Below are positions 8,370 through 15,516 of a stretch of 16,641 bases of DNA, piece after piece; the stretch's first letter is position 1; each line of letters opens with the position of its first letter. The DNA lies in contig CAZLNE010000040.1 of NCBI GenBank assembly GCA_964560975.1, forward strand, positions 1 through 16,641, given 5' to 3'. The notes beneath the pieces are model-generated. The model ran no database searches. It was not told the origin of the DNA and saw only the letters and a list, made by a program, of their open reading frames with translations. Made by a program: the position numbers and the translations under genes. Source of the stretch: JAAZLA01 sp964560975. GTDB lineage: Bacteria > Spirochaetota > Spirochaetia > Treponematales > Treponemataceae.

Positions 8370-8397
8370 ATTATATCAAATGAGGGCTTAAAAGCAA
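8370..8397 (-). promoter_or_regulatory. Promoter candidate for the DUF2804 operon
   Basis: On the minus strand, TTGCTT (8392-8397) is followed after 16 bases by a perfect TATAAT (8370-8375). Transcription would begin near 8363, right at the ribosome binding site GAGAGG, giving a leader of only about 12 bases. This makes the assignment uncertain. Confidence 0.35.
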
Positions 8398-8416
8398 GAG
8401 TTTATTCCAATTTTGC

Positions 8417-8445
8417 TTGCGATTTTAGTGATTCGGTTGTAGTAT
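8417..8445 (+). promoter_or_regulatory. Promoter candidate for the beta-CASP RNase gene
   Basis: TTGCGA (8417-8422) is followed after 17 bases by TAGTAT (8440-8445), each matching the consensus at four of six positions. It lies about 30 bases ahead of the start codon, in the short divergent region shared with the DUF2804 operon. Confidence 0.35.
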
Positions 8446-8474
8446 TTAAGAACATTATTAGTAAGGAAGGTTTT

Positions 8475-9890
8475 ATGGGCGTAACACTGTATTCTTTAGG
8501 GGCCGCACAAGAAGTAACGGGATCTAAGCATGTATTTGAAATAGATGGAAGGATTTTTTTAGTAGATTGCGGTGCTTTTCAAGGAAAAAGAAGCGATGCT
8601 GATACTAAAAACAGGGAATTTGATCTTCCTGCTGATAAACTAGAATCTGTAATATTAACCCATGCACATTATGATCATTCCGGCTTATTACCTGTACTTA
8701 TTAAAAAAGGATATGACGGAAATATCTATGCAACACCTGCAACTCGAGACTTAGCAAACCTCATTATGATGGATAGTGCTCATATTCAAGCCCGCGATGC
8801 TGAATATTTACGAAAACAGGCTTCAAAAAAGGGTGAGCGATTTACATGGAAACCATTATTTACCGAAAAAGAGGTTGTCCAGACCGCAAATCAGATTGTT
8901 ACAATATCATATAACAGAAAAATGTTTATTGCTCCGGATGTTCAGCTGGAATTCTATGATGCTGGACATATTTTAGGTTCCTCTTTTGCAAGTGTAACAA
9001 TTAAGTCTCAACAAGGAAAAGATATAAATATTCTGTATACAGGCGATCTTGGAAGAAAAAATAAACCAATAATTAGGGACCCTTCAATTCAAGTTACACC
9101 TCCGGATTATTTGCTGATAGAAAGTACCTACGGCAACAGACTTCATGAGGATGCACAGGTAGCAATGGACGAACTTGCACGGATTGTTCATAAGGCGGTA
9201 GAACAAAAAGGCAAAATTATTATTCCTGCATTTGCTATAGAAAGAACACAAGAGCTTGTGTATTATTTTCATTTACTGGTTGATCAAAAAAGAATTCCGG
9301 AAATTCCTATTTATGTTGACTCCCCCATGGCTACGAATGCAACCAGTATTTTCCAGATTCATCCTGAATGTTATGATGAAGAAACTCATGAGGCCTTTAT
9401 TACACACCATAAAAATCCCTTTGGGTTTAATTCATTGTCTTTTGTAACCAGTGTTGATGAGTCAAAGTCTTTAAATGATAGAGCCGGACCAATGATTATT
9501 ATTAGTGCTGATGGTATGTGTGAAGCAGGGCGGATATTGCATCATTTAGCAAATAACATTGGCGACAGCAGAAATACAGTTCTCCTTGTCGGATATATGG
9601 CCGAAAATACACTTGGAAGAAGACTGCAAAATCGAGAAGAAGAAGTTCGTATAATGGGTGAATGGTACAAGGTTCGTGCAGAAATTGAACAAATTAATGC
9701 ATTTAGTGCACATGCTGATTATGCAGAAACAATTCAATGGCTTAAAGATATTGATACATCGAAGCTGAAAAGAATCTTTATGGTTCATGGTGAACATGAT
9801 GCTCAGGCCTTCTTCAAAGAACAACTAGCATTGAACGGGTTTAATGATGTAGAAATTGTTGAATACGGAAAAACCTACGATTTAATCTAG
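8475..9890 (+). CDS. Metallo-beta-lactamase fold RNase, beta-CASP family
   Basis: The ATG at 8475 follows AAGGAAGG (8463-8470). All motifs of an active beta-CASP nuclease are present in the 471 residues. HAHYDH at 63-68 is the main zinc site, His165 lies in AGHILGS, and Asp191 in TGDLGRK. The beta-CASP insert carries motif A Glu216 (ESTYG), motif B His356 (GMCEAGRILHH) and motif C His413 (SAHAD), followed by HGEHD at 438-442. This is the bacterial CPSF73-like (TTHA0252-type) group, about 430-470 residues, without the extra C-terminal domain of RNase J. Such enzymes cleave or degrade single-stranded RNA in the cytoplasm. The gene stands alone, divergent from the DUF2804 operon, and shares a bidirectional terminator with the phosphofructokinase gene. 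Confidence 0.92.
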   Translation: MGVTLYSLGAAQEVTGSKHVFEIDGRIFLVDCGAFQGKRSDADTKNREFDLPADKLESVILTHAHYDHSGLLPVLIKKGYDGNIYATPATRDLANLIMMDSAHIQARDAEYLRKQASKKGERFTWKPLFTEKEVVQTANQIVTISYNRKMFIAPDVQLEFYDAGHILGSSFASVTIKSQQGKDINILYTGDLGRKNKPIIRDPSIQVTPPDYLLIESTYGNRLHEDAQVAMDELARIVHKAVEQKGKIIIPAFAIERTQELVYYFHLLVDQKRIPEIPIYVDSPMATNATSIFQIHPECYDEETHEAFITHHKNPFGFNSLSFVTSVDESKSLNDRAGPMIIISADGMCEAGRILHHLANNIGDSRNTVLLVGYMAENTLGRRLQNREEEVRIMGEWYKVRAEIEQINAFSAHADYAETIQWLKDIDTSKLKRIFMVHGEHDAQAFFKEQLALNGFNDVEIVEYGKTYDLI

Positions 9891-9907
9891 ATTCAGAGAT
9901 TTTCATG

Positions 9908-9953
9908 AAAAAAGCCCAAAATAAAAAAATTACATTGGGCTTTTGTTTTTTTA
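9908..9953. terminator. Bidirectional intrinsic terminator
   Basis: AAAAGCCCAA (9910-9919) pairs perfectly with TTGGGCTTTT (9935-9944) around a 15-base loop. The plus strand continues in a T tract (to 9952, one G inside). The minus strand reads TTTTTT after the stem from the A run at 9908-9913. It sits between two convergent stops, so it can end both transcripts. Confidence 0.85.
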
Positions 9954-9971
9954 AAGATTGGAAAAAGCTAT

Positions 9972-11306
9972 TTACTTAGGATTTACCATTAAGAGAGGCT
10001 GTCCAGTTGCATCAATAGCGTCTCTCCATAAAGAACCTTCAGGGTTTACCTTATTTCTTCTTGCTGTAACGAGTCTTGTGGGCAGGTGTACGAATTTATC
10101 ATGTACAAGACCAATAACAATTTTTGTTTTTCCAGTCATTGCTGCATGTACTGCATTGTTGCCAAGCCGTTCGCAATAGATGGAGTCAGACGGCGTAGAA
10201 GGTGCAGAACGAATCTGATAGCTCGGATCTATATATTTTAGATTGATATGAATCTTTTTTTGTTGAAAATACTCAGTAATTTTATCTTTTAGCAAAACAC
10301 CGACGTCTCCCAGTTTTATATTGCCGGATGCATCTTTTTCGTTTGTTGCATTGAGAAGTTCCTGTCCTGCACCCTCTGCTATAATTACAACTGCATGATG
10401 TCTTTTTTGAAGGCGTAATTCAAGTTCATGTAAGAAACCTTTATCACCATCAAGGTCAAAGGGCACTTCCGGAATGAGACAAAAATTAGCTTCATGGCAT
10501 GCAAGAGCAGTTGCTGTTGCAATAAAGCCGGATTCTCTTCCCATGAGTTTTATGAGGCCAATACCGTTGATATGTGAATGAGCTTCCATATGTGCTGCTG
10601 ATACTGCCTCGGTTGCTTTCTCAACTGCTGTTTCAAAGCCGAAAGAACGCTGTATGAAAACAAGGTCGTTATCTACTGTTTTTGGTATTCCAATAACTGC
10701 GACTTTTAGGTTTCTTTTCTCTATTTCTTCTGCTATCTCAAGAGCGCCTCTTTGAGTACCGTCTCCTCCTACAACAAAGAACATATTTATGTTGAGTGAT
10801 TCAATGGCGTCTACAATTTCAGTAACTTTATCGCCGCCTCCCCTGCTGGTGCCAAGAAAGGACCCTCCCACTTTGTGAATATCGTCAACCATATCTGGAG
10901 TAAGATCTATGGGTGAATAGCCCTGCTCAGGTAAAAATCCTTTAAATCCAAATCGAATACCTCTTATGCGGCGAACTCCGTAGCGGTTGTATAAACAGCG
11001 GACAATTGCGCGGATAACATCGTTAATTCCAGGACATAAACCGCCGCAGGTACAAATAGCTGCATTAACATGAGCAGGGTTAAAATACAAAAATTCTCTA
11101 GGACCAGCTTTTTGTATGAGGTTATTATCGTATGCATCTGTGTCGGTTTCGAGTACATCACCGTACACATCAATATTGTAGCGGACGAATTCGTTATCTT
11201 TTACATAATTGGCAATAAAGTCGCCCTGAACACTTGAGAGTTTTATTGGTGACGGGACCTTGCACGGTCCTAACTCATCAATGCTAAAATCGAATCTTCC
11301 CTTCAT
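9972..11306 (-). CDS. pfkA: 6-phosphofructokinase, long ATP-type
   Basis: The ATG at 11306 follows GAGGAG five bases upstream. The 444-residue product is longer than the E. coli enzyme (320) because of an N-terminal extension of about 80 residues, as in trypanosome, plant and some spirochaete PFKs. The core begins at CGGLCPGIND (87-96). GGDGT at 180-184 has Gly183, the position that is Gly in ATP enzymes and Asp in pyrophosphate enzymes. PKTVDND at 208-214 contains the catalytic Asp212 but has Lys209, where E. coli has Gly. MGRESG at 255-260 binds fructose 6-phosphate. The predicted reaction is ATP-dependent phosphorylation of fructose 6-phosphate, the committing step of glycolysis, in the cytoplasm. 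Donor preference is inferred from Gly183 and was not tested. It is transcribed from a promoter shared with a divergent region. Confidence 0.92.
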   Translation of the reverse strand: MKGRFDFSIDELGPCKVPSPIKLSSVQGDFIANYVKDNEFVRYNIDVYGDVLETDTDAYDNNLIQKAGPREFLYFNPAHVNAAICTCGGLCPGINDVIRAIVRCLYNRYGVRRIRGIRFGFKGFLPEQGYSPIDLTPDMVDDIHKVGGSFLGTSRGGGDKVTEIVDAIESLNINMFFVVGGDGTQRGALEIAEEIEKRNLKVAVIGIPKTVDNDLVFIQRSFGFETAVEKATEAVSAAHMEAHSHINGIGLIKLMGRESGFIATATALACHEANFCLIPEVPFDLDGDKGFLHELELRLQKRHHAVVIIAEGAGQELLNATNEKDASGNIKLGDVGVLLKDKITEYFQQKKIHINLKYIDPSYQIRSAPSTPSDSIYCERLGNNAVHAAMTGKTKIVIGLVHDKFVHLPTRLVTARRNKVNPEGSLWRDAIDATGQPLLMVNPK

Positions 11307-11350
11307 GTTAACTCCTCGTAACCTAGACAGCCGACAAAAGAAGCCTATCG

Positions 11351-11360
11351 TGTAATTACA
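11351..11360. promoter_or_regulatory. Palindrome at the predicted pfkA transcription start
   Basis: TGTAATTACA is a perfect 10-base palindrome. The pfkA -10 element ends at 11366 (minus strand), placing the predicted +1 near 11359, inside the palindrome. It could be a repressor half-site pair, but a 10-base palindrome can occur by chance. Confidence 0.25.
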
Positions 11361-11365
11361 TCCTC

Positions 11366-11394
11366 ATTGTACAAAAAACGAAATTTTTACGCAA
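11366..11394 (-). promoter_or_regulatory. Promoter for pfkA
   Basis: On the minus strand, TTGCGT (11389-11394) is followed after exactly 17 bases by TACAAT (11366-11371). The resulting leader would be about 50 bases and includes the GAGGAG ribosome binding site. It has the best spacing of the elements in this intergenic region. Confidence 0.55.
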
Positions 11395-11442
11395 GCTGGA
11401 GATACAAAGATTTACTGAACATTTTACGTAAGGGTGTATATC

Positions 11443-11472
11443 TTTACCTCGAAAGTTTTTATGTGGTATAGT
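11443..11472 (+). promoter_or_regulatory. Extended -10 promoter of the RluA-type gene, predicting a leaderless mRNA
   Basis: TTTACC (11443-11448) lies 18 bases ahead of TATAGT (11467-11472), which is preceded by TG in the extended position (11464-11465). Counting seven bases from the -10 places +1 at 11479 or 11480, and the start codon is at 11480-11482. There is no purine-rich ribosome binding site before it. Confidence 0.55.
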
Positions 11473-11479
11473 AAAAAAT

Positions 11480-12253
11480 ATGAAAATTGATAAGGCCTTT
11501 TGTGTTCTCTATGCTGATGATGACATAGCAGTGATAAATAAAAAAAGCGGACTTCTCGTTGCCGCAGACCGCTATGATCCTGATGCACCGCGCCTAGATA
11601 CCCTGGCATCAGAAGAACTAGGAAGATTGTGGGCTGTTCACCGTATTGATAAGGATACTTCCGGCATTGTACTTTATGCACGAAATGCAGAATCACACCG
11701 GGTGTTGTCGCTTGCTTTTCAGGAACGGGAAGTTTTTAAAACCTATCATACACTGGTGTATGGACGCCCTTTATGGGATCAAATAGTTGTAGATTCTCCT
11801 TTACAAGTCGATGGAGATGCACGGCATAGGACTGTGGTTTCTCGAAAGTTTGGTAAAAGTTCTGAAACTCATTTTAGACTTATAGGCGTGTGCGGTCCTT
11901 ATTCGTGGATAGAAGCATCACCTGTTAGTGGAAGAACTCATCAAATACGAGTACATCTTACAGATTGCGGCTTGAGTATTGTTTGTGATCCTTTGTATGG
12001 AGGAAACCAAAAACCAATCAGGCTTTCTGAAATAAAAAGATCCTGGCGGGGAGATGTTTATGAGGAAAGACCATTATTAGAGCGTCTTGCACTTCATGCC
12101 TATAAGATTGAATTTAATCATCCAGTAACAAATGAAAGAATCAGTTTTACTGCTCCTTATGAAAAAGATATGGAATCTGTACGGAAGCAGTTTAGTAAAT
12201 TATTTAAAGTAGATCCGCTTAAGGAGATTGATAAGAAAGGTGACTCATTATAA
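11480..12253 (+). CDS. RluA-family RNA pseudouridine synthase
   Basis: The 257-residue protein has the RluA catalytic motif as HRIDKDTSG, with Asp57 the invariant catalytic aspartate. It is preceded by the family opening VLYADDDIAVINKKSGLLVA (9-28). SGRTHQIRVHL later in the protein and DPLYGG are the other conserved blocks. No N-terminal S4 domain is present, which is common in the shorter RluA members. It isomerises specific uridines in rRNA or tRNA; the exact target cannot be told from sequence. The ATG at 11480 has no ribosome binding site and coincides with the predicted transcription start, so translation is probably leaderless. The 3' end overlaps the next gene, suggesting translational coupling. 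Confidence 0.92.
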   Translation: MKIDKAFCVLYADDDIAVINKKSGLLVAADRYDPDAPRLDTLASEELGRLWAVHRIDKDTSGIVLYARNAESHRVLSLAFQEREVFKTYHTLVYGRPLWDQIVVDSPLQVDGDARHRTVVSRKFGKSSETHFRLIGVCGPYSWIEASPVSGRTHQIRVHLTDCGLSIVCDPLYGGNQKPIRLSEIKRSWRGDVYEERPLLERLALHAYKIEFNHPVTNERISFTAPYEKDMESVRKQFSKLFKVDPLKEIDKKGDSL

Positions 12254-13178
12254 GAGACTGTTATTCATACTAATTTTCTCTTTCATTGTTTTTTATTTGC
12301 AAGGGCAGGACTCAAAGGGGTTTTCGTTTACTATAGAACCTGTGTTTCAGTATCGGAAAAGTACTATTGGAGAATACGTTTTTATTGATAACAGCAGCAG
12401 TACTAAAACACTACTAAGTGATTTACAGTGGAATTTAAAACATATCTTTCTAACAGGCGCTGCCCTTTCCTTTGAGATAAATTCTTTTAATTCTTCGCTT
12501 ACAGCACTATTCGGTTTTCCCGGTTCAACGGGCATCATGACCGATTCCGATTTTTATACTAATTCGCTGGACCCGACGCTTTATTCAGCACATGAGGCAG
12601 TTATTGATACATTAATAGATGTATCAATAACTGCTGGATATACTATAATACAAAAAGAAAAAATAAAACTAAATCTCTTTACATCTTGTCAGTATAATAA
12701 AACCTCTGCAACAGGGTATAATGGTTTCCAGATCGACAATCGAGGCAGTGAGCCTATAAAGTATGATTTTGATGGAATATCTGTTATATCATACACACAA
12801 TATTTATTTTTTGCCTGGATTGGAACTCAGTTCGTTTTTCAGCCTTTAAAACCTTTAGTTTTTACTCTTACTGCATCTTATGCACCTTATTGCTATGCAA
12901 AAGGACTGGATACACATTATCTTACGGAAAAGCAGTATCTAGATACCATGCAGTCTTTTTTTGCACTGAAAGGCGGTTTTACAACCGCTTTCTATATTAC
13001 AAATTCAATGTCAATTAAAGCAGGAATTGAAGGGCTTTTTCTTCCGGTAATTCAAGGCCCTACTGGTGCAAAAGGAAAAGGAGAGGCGGCATTTGTTAAT
13101 CAGTCGGGGTATTTGGGCGGAACCTCGCTGTCAGAAGTTCGTTTTTCAGCTTCTGTTGTGTATGCCTTTAGCAGATAA
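12240..13178 (+). CDS. Omptin-like outer-membrane aspartyl protease (divergent)
   Basis: GTG at 12240 is chosen (AAGGAG lies 13 bases upstream); TTG at 12228 would be only one base from that site. From the GTG the product has 312 residues: a signal peptide (HYKRLLFILIFSFIVFYLQG, no lipobox Cys), then alternating beta-strand sequence to the end. The omptin catalytic pairs are both visible: Asp102-x-Asp104 in GIMTDSDF (OmpT Asp83/Asp85 in VDQDW) and Asp224-x-His226 in GLDTHY (OmpT Asp210/His212). Their separation is 122 residues, against 127 in OmpT, and the mature length is about 290, against 297. Glu45 in GEYVF may match S1-pocket Glu27, whereas the residue matching Asp208 is Gly222. The alignment was made by eye. 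It overlaps the pseudouridine synthase gene by 14 bases. Its stop TAA directly abuts the convergent gene's stop. Predicted to cleave extracellular peptides at the outer surface. Confidence 0.68.
   Translation: MTHYKRLLFILIFSFIVFYLQGQDSKGFSFTIEPVFQYRKSTIGEYVFIDNSSSTKTLLSDLQWNLKHIFLTGAALSFEINSFNSSLTALFGFPGSTGIMTDSDFYTNSLDPTLYSAHEAVIDTLIDVSITAGYTIIQKEKIKLNLFTSCQYNKTSATGYNGFQIDNRGSEPIKYDFDGISVISYTQYLFFAWIGTQFVFQPLKPLVFTLTASYAPYCYAKGLDTHYLTEKQYLDTMQSFFALKGGFTTAFYITNSMSIKAGIEGLFLPVIQGPTGAKGKGEAAFVNQSGYLGGTSLSEVRFSASVVYAFSR
12597..12634. repeat. Perfect 16-bp inverted repeat (hairpin) inside the omptin-like gene
   Basis: GCAGTTATTGATACAT (12597-12612) and ATGTATCAATAACTGC (12619-12634) are exact reverse complements around TAATAG. 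A wobble pair can be added at each end, leaving an AATA loop. It is in frame in the coding sequence, at about residues 120-132. No T tract follows, so it is not a standard terminator. Confidence 0.95.
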
Positions 13179-14420
13179 TTACATCGACAGTTTTATACTC
13201 CTGATTCTTCTTTGAGAAAGTTCTTCAACGGTGTACATAATTTTATTTCTCTGTATACTTTCACCTGAAACAGGAAGGTAGCCGAATTGCTCCAGAAGCC
13301 AGCCTCCAAATGTGTCAAAATCATCTGAATGGAGTTGAAGTGTGAAAATCTGATTAACTTCGCTCAGACTAAGATCGCCTGGTATTAAAAACTGATTGGG
13401 GCTTACTATTTTAATTCTTTCTTCTGCCGGTTTATCAATAATACTGTATTCATCGGTTATACGGCCAAAGACAGCTTTTAGAATATCGCTCATGGTAATA
13501 ATTCCATGGCTGCTTCCGTGTTCATCAACAACAATTGCAAAGTTCTGTTTTTCTTTTTTAAAAAGCGTAAGTAGGGACACAACAGATTTGGTTTCTGGAA
13601 CAAAGGGCACAAGACGAAGCATATTTTTTAAACAAAAAGGGTTTGCCTTTGAGAATAAAATATCCTTAAAATGTACAATCCCAAGTATGCTGTCGTGGCT
13701 CTCATCAAAAACAGCAAGTCTCGAGTAGCCTGATGATTTAAATTCTCTTAACACGGTCTCATAGTTTGCGTATATAGGAATTCCCCGAACTAAAGATCGA
13801 TGACGCATAATATTGCGGATCTTGAGATCTGAAAATTCGAAGATGTTATACAGCATTTCTTTTTCGCCGCTTTCCAGAGTTCCTTCTGAATCTCCCAGGT
13901 CAATAAGAGTTTTTAACTCGTCTTCTGTAATTAGCGGAAGAGATGTTTTCCAAATAGCTTTTTCGGCTATGGTAATAAATCCTTGTAGATGAGAAAAAAG
14001 CCATTCAATGGGTTTCATAATAATACTAAAGGCATAGAGTATTGGCGCTGTTGCACAGGATATTTCAACAGGTTTTCTGACTGCAATAGTTTTTGGAAGT
14101 ATTTCTCCAAAGAGAATGATAAAAAAGGTCATAACTACAGTTGCAATACCCGCACCTTTTTCGCCATAAAGTGATATTGCTAAACCCGTGGCTAATGAAG
14201 ATGCGAGTGTATTTACAAAGTTGTTCCCAATGAGAATTATGGTAAGAACGCTATCCATCTTTGATTTTAAAATGTTTACCAGTTTCGCACCCTTTTTTCT
14301 CTCTTTTACAATCCTTTTTAAGGTAATACGGGACATTGATGTGAGAGCCGTTTCTGATGTTGAAAAAAAAGCCGAAAACATGAGAAGGATGGCGAGCAAC
14401 AGGATATTTATGAGTATCAT
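13179..14420 (-). CDS. CNNM/HlyC-type membrane protein (DUF21, CBS pair, CorC domain), copy 1
   Basis: The ATG at 14420 follows AAGGAG five bases upstream and overlaps the stop of the previous gene as ATGA. The 413 residues show a DUF21 membrane domain with about four hydrophobic segments and its conserved motifs FSTSETALTS (19-28), GNNFVNTLASS (65-75) and FGEILPKTIA (104-113). A CBS pair follows at about 200-325, and a CorC_HlyC domain at about 335-410 (DFDTFGGWLLEQFGYLP). The first CBS begins IMRHRS instead of the usual IMxPR. Relatives (CNNM, CorC, MpfA) export or regulate magnesium, and some are annotated as hemolysins, a label with weak support. The location is the cytoplasmic membrane. 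It is the last gene of a coupled minus-strand unit, and its stop abuts the omptin-like gene's stop (TAATTA). Confidence 0.9.
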   Translation of the reverse strand: MILINILLLAILLMFSAFFSTSETALTSMSRITLKRIVKERKKGAKLVNILKSKMDSVLTIILIGNNFVNTLASSLATGLAISLYGEKGAGIATVVMTFFIILFGEILPKTIAVRKPVEISCATAPILYAFSIIMKPIEWLFSHLQGFITIAEKAIWKTSLPLITEDELKTLIDLGDSEGTLESGEKEMLYNIFEFSDLKIRNIMRHRSLVRGIPIYANYETVLREFKSSGYSRLAVFDESHDSILGIVHFKDILFSKANPFCLKNMLRLVPFVPETKSVVSLLTLFKKEKQNFAIVVDEHGSSHGIITMSDILKAVFGRITDEYSIIDKPAEERIKIVSPNQFLIPGDLSLSEVNQIFTLQLHSDDFDTFGGWLLEQFGYLPVSGESIQRNKIMYTVEELSQRRIRSIKLSM

Positions 14421-15516
14421 ACAGACTCCTTTTTTAGGAGTACTTGGAGAACTCTGCGGTCTGTCATATCGAGCACAGTAAGACTAATATGTTCATCTTT
14501 GATTATGGTACCTATTTCCGGCAAATTATCAAGTTTTTCACTGATATATCCTGCAATGGTCTCATAAAAATCGGACTCGAGGTGAATTCCAATTTTTTCT
14601 GCTATATCTATAAGCCGGGTATTTCCAGATAAGAGAAAGGCTGTCTCTGATTGCTTTTGTATTTCAGGCAGGGTTGAGGTGTCATATTCATCATACATAG
14701 TACCAAAAATTTCTTGTGCAATATCTTCTATCGTGAGCAAACCAGAAGTGCCTGAGTACTCATCGAGTACTATTGCAATAGTTTGATTGCTTTCCTGCAA
14801 TATTTGCTGAATTGATGACATTTTTCTTGTTTCAAGTACAAATAAGGGAAGCCGCATACAGTCTTTAACTTTGAACTCTTGCTTGTNNNNNNNNNNNNNN
14901 NNNNNNNNNNNNNNNNNNNNNNNNNNNNNNNNNNNNNNNNNNNNNNNNNNNNNNNNNNNNNNNNNNNNNNNNNNNNNNNNNNNNNNTTAATTTCTTCTTC
15001 TGTAAAAGAGACTGCTTTTTCCGGTGTTTTAATTCGGAATATAAGTAACAAAAAGGAGGCTAACCCGGTAAAAAGAATAACAAGGGGTTTTAACAAGATG
15101 GAAAAGAATTGAATTATTCTTGAAAAAAGGAAGGCAATTGTTTCGGGGTGGTGAGAGCCTATGGTTTTTGGTGTAATTTCTCCAAATATCAGTAGGATGA
15201 TAGTAACTAATAAGGCTGCAATACTAATACCGGAATTTCCAAAAAGGTCCAGTGCAATTGTAGTAACAACTGCAGATAATGCGATATTAACACTATTGTT
15301 GCCAATGAGAAGTGTGTTTAGTAATTGATTTTTTTTATCGAGAAGTTTTCCTGCTCTTACAGCCCTTTTATCTTTTTTGTTGCGCAAAAAGCGTAGTCGT
15401 AGCTTATTTATTGATAAAAAAGCGGTTTCAGAGGCAGAGAAAATTATTGAGAGTATAATGAGGACTGCACAAAGTATGAGCAGTCCCCAATTACTAGGGG
15501 GGTCCGCCGTGTTCAT
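14417..15516 (-). CDS. CNNM/HlyC-type membrane protein, copy 2, interrupted by 100-N gap
   Basis: The two ends of one gene flank the gap. The N-terminal 176 residues (ATG at 15516) carry FSASETAFLS, GNNSVNIALS and FGEITPKTIG, the same DUF21 motifs as copy 1, and stop at TEEEI. After the gap (14886 down to 14417) the frame reads KQEFKVKDCMRLPLFVLETRK, then a second CBS (IAIVLDEYSGTSGLLTIED) and a CorC_HlyC domain. The two parts are in different frames only because 100 N is a placeholder. Comparison with copy 1 suggests about 89 missing residues, covering the first CBS. The start codon directly follows the stop of the lipoprotein gene. A GGGAG further upstream is weak, so translation is probably coupled. 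Predicted magnesium or other divalent-cation transporter or regulator in the inner membrane. Confidence 0.85.
14887..14986. other. Assembly gap (100 N)
   Basis: One hundred undetermined bases lie within the second CNNM gene. The flanks require a true length of 3n+2 to restore the frame, and alignment to the neighbouring paralogue suggests about 266-269 bases. Confidence 0.99.

Noticed and set aside
9958..10179. Plus-strand open frame antisense to the pfkA 3' end
   Set aside because: A shadow of the conserved pfkA coding sequence; no ribosome binding site and no recognisable product.
9972..11306. Pyrophosphate-dependent PFK
   Set aside because: The deciding residue is Gly (GGDGT) rather than Asp; the Lys in PKTVDND alone does not make it pyrophosphate-dependent.
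14770..14886. Continuation of the second CNNM gene's N-terminal frame past the N gap
   Set aside because: Translation in that frame is not family-like; the other frame gives a clear CBS/CorC sequence, so the frame change is a gap-length artefact.
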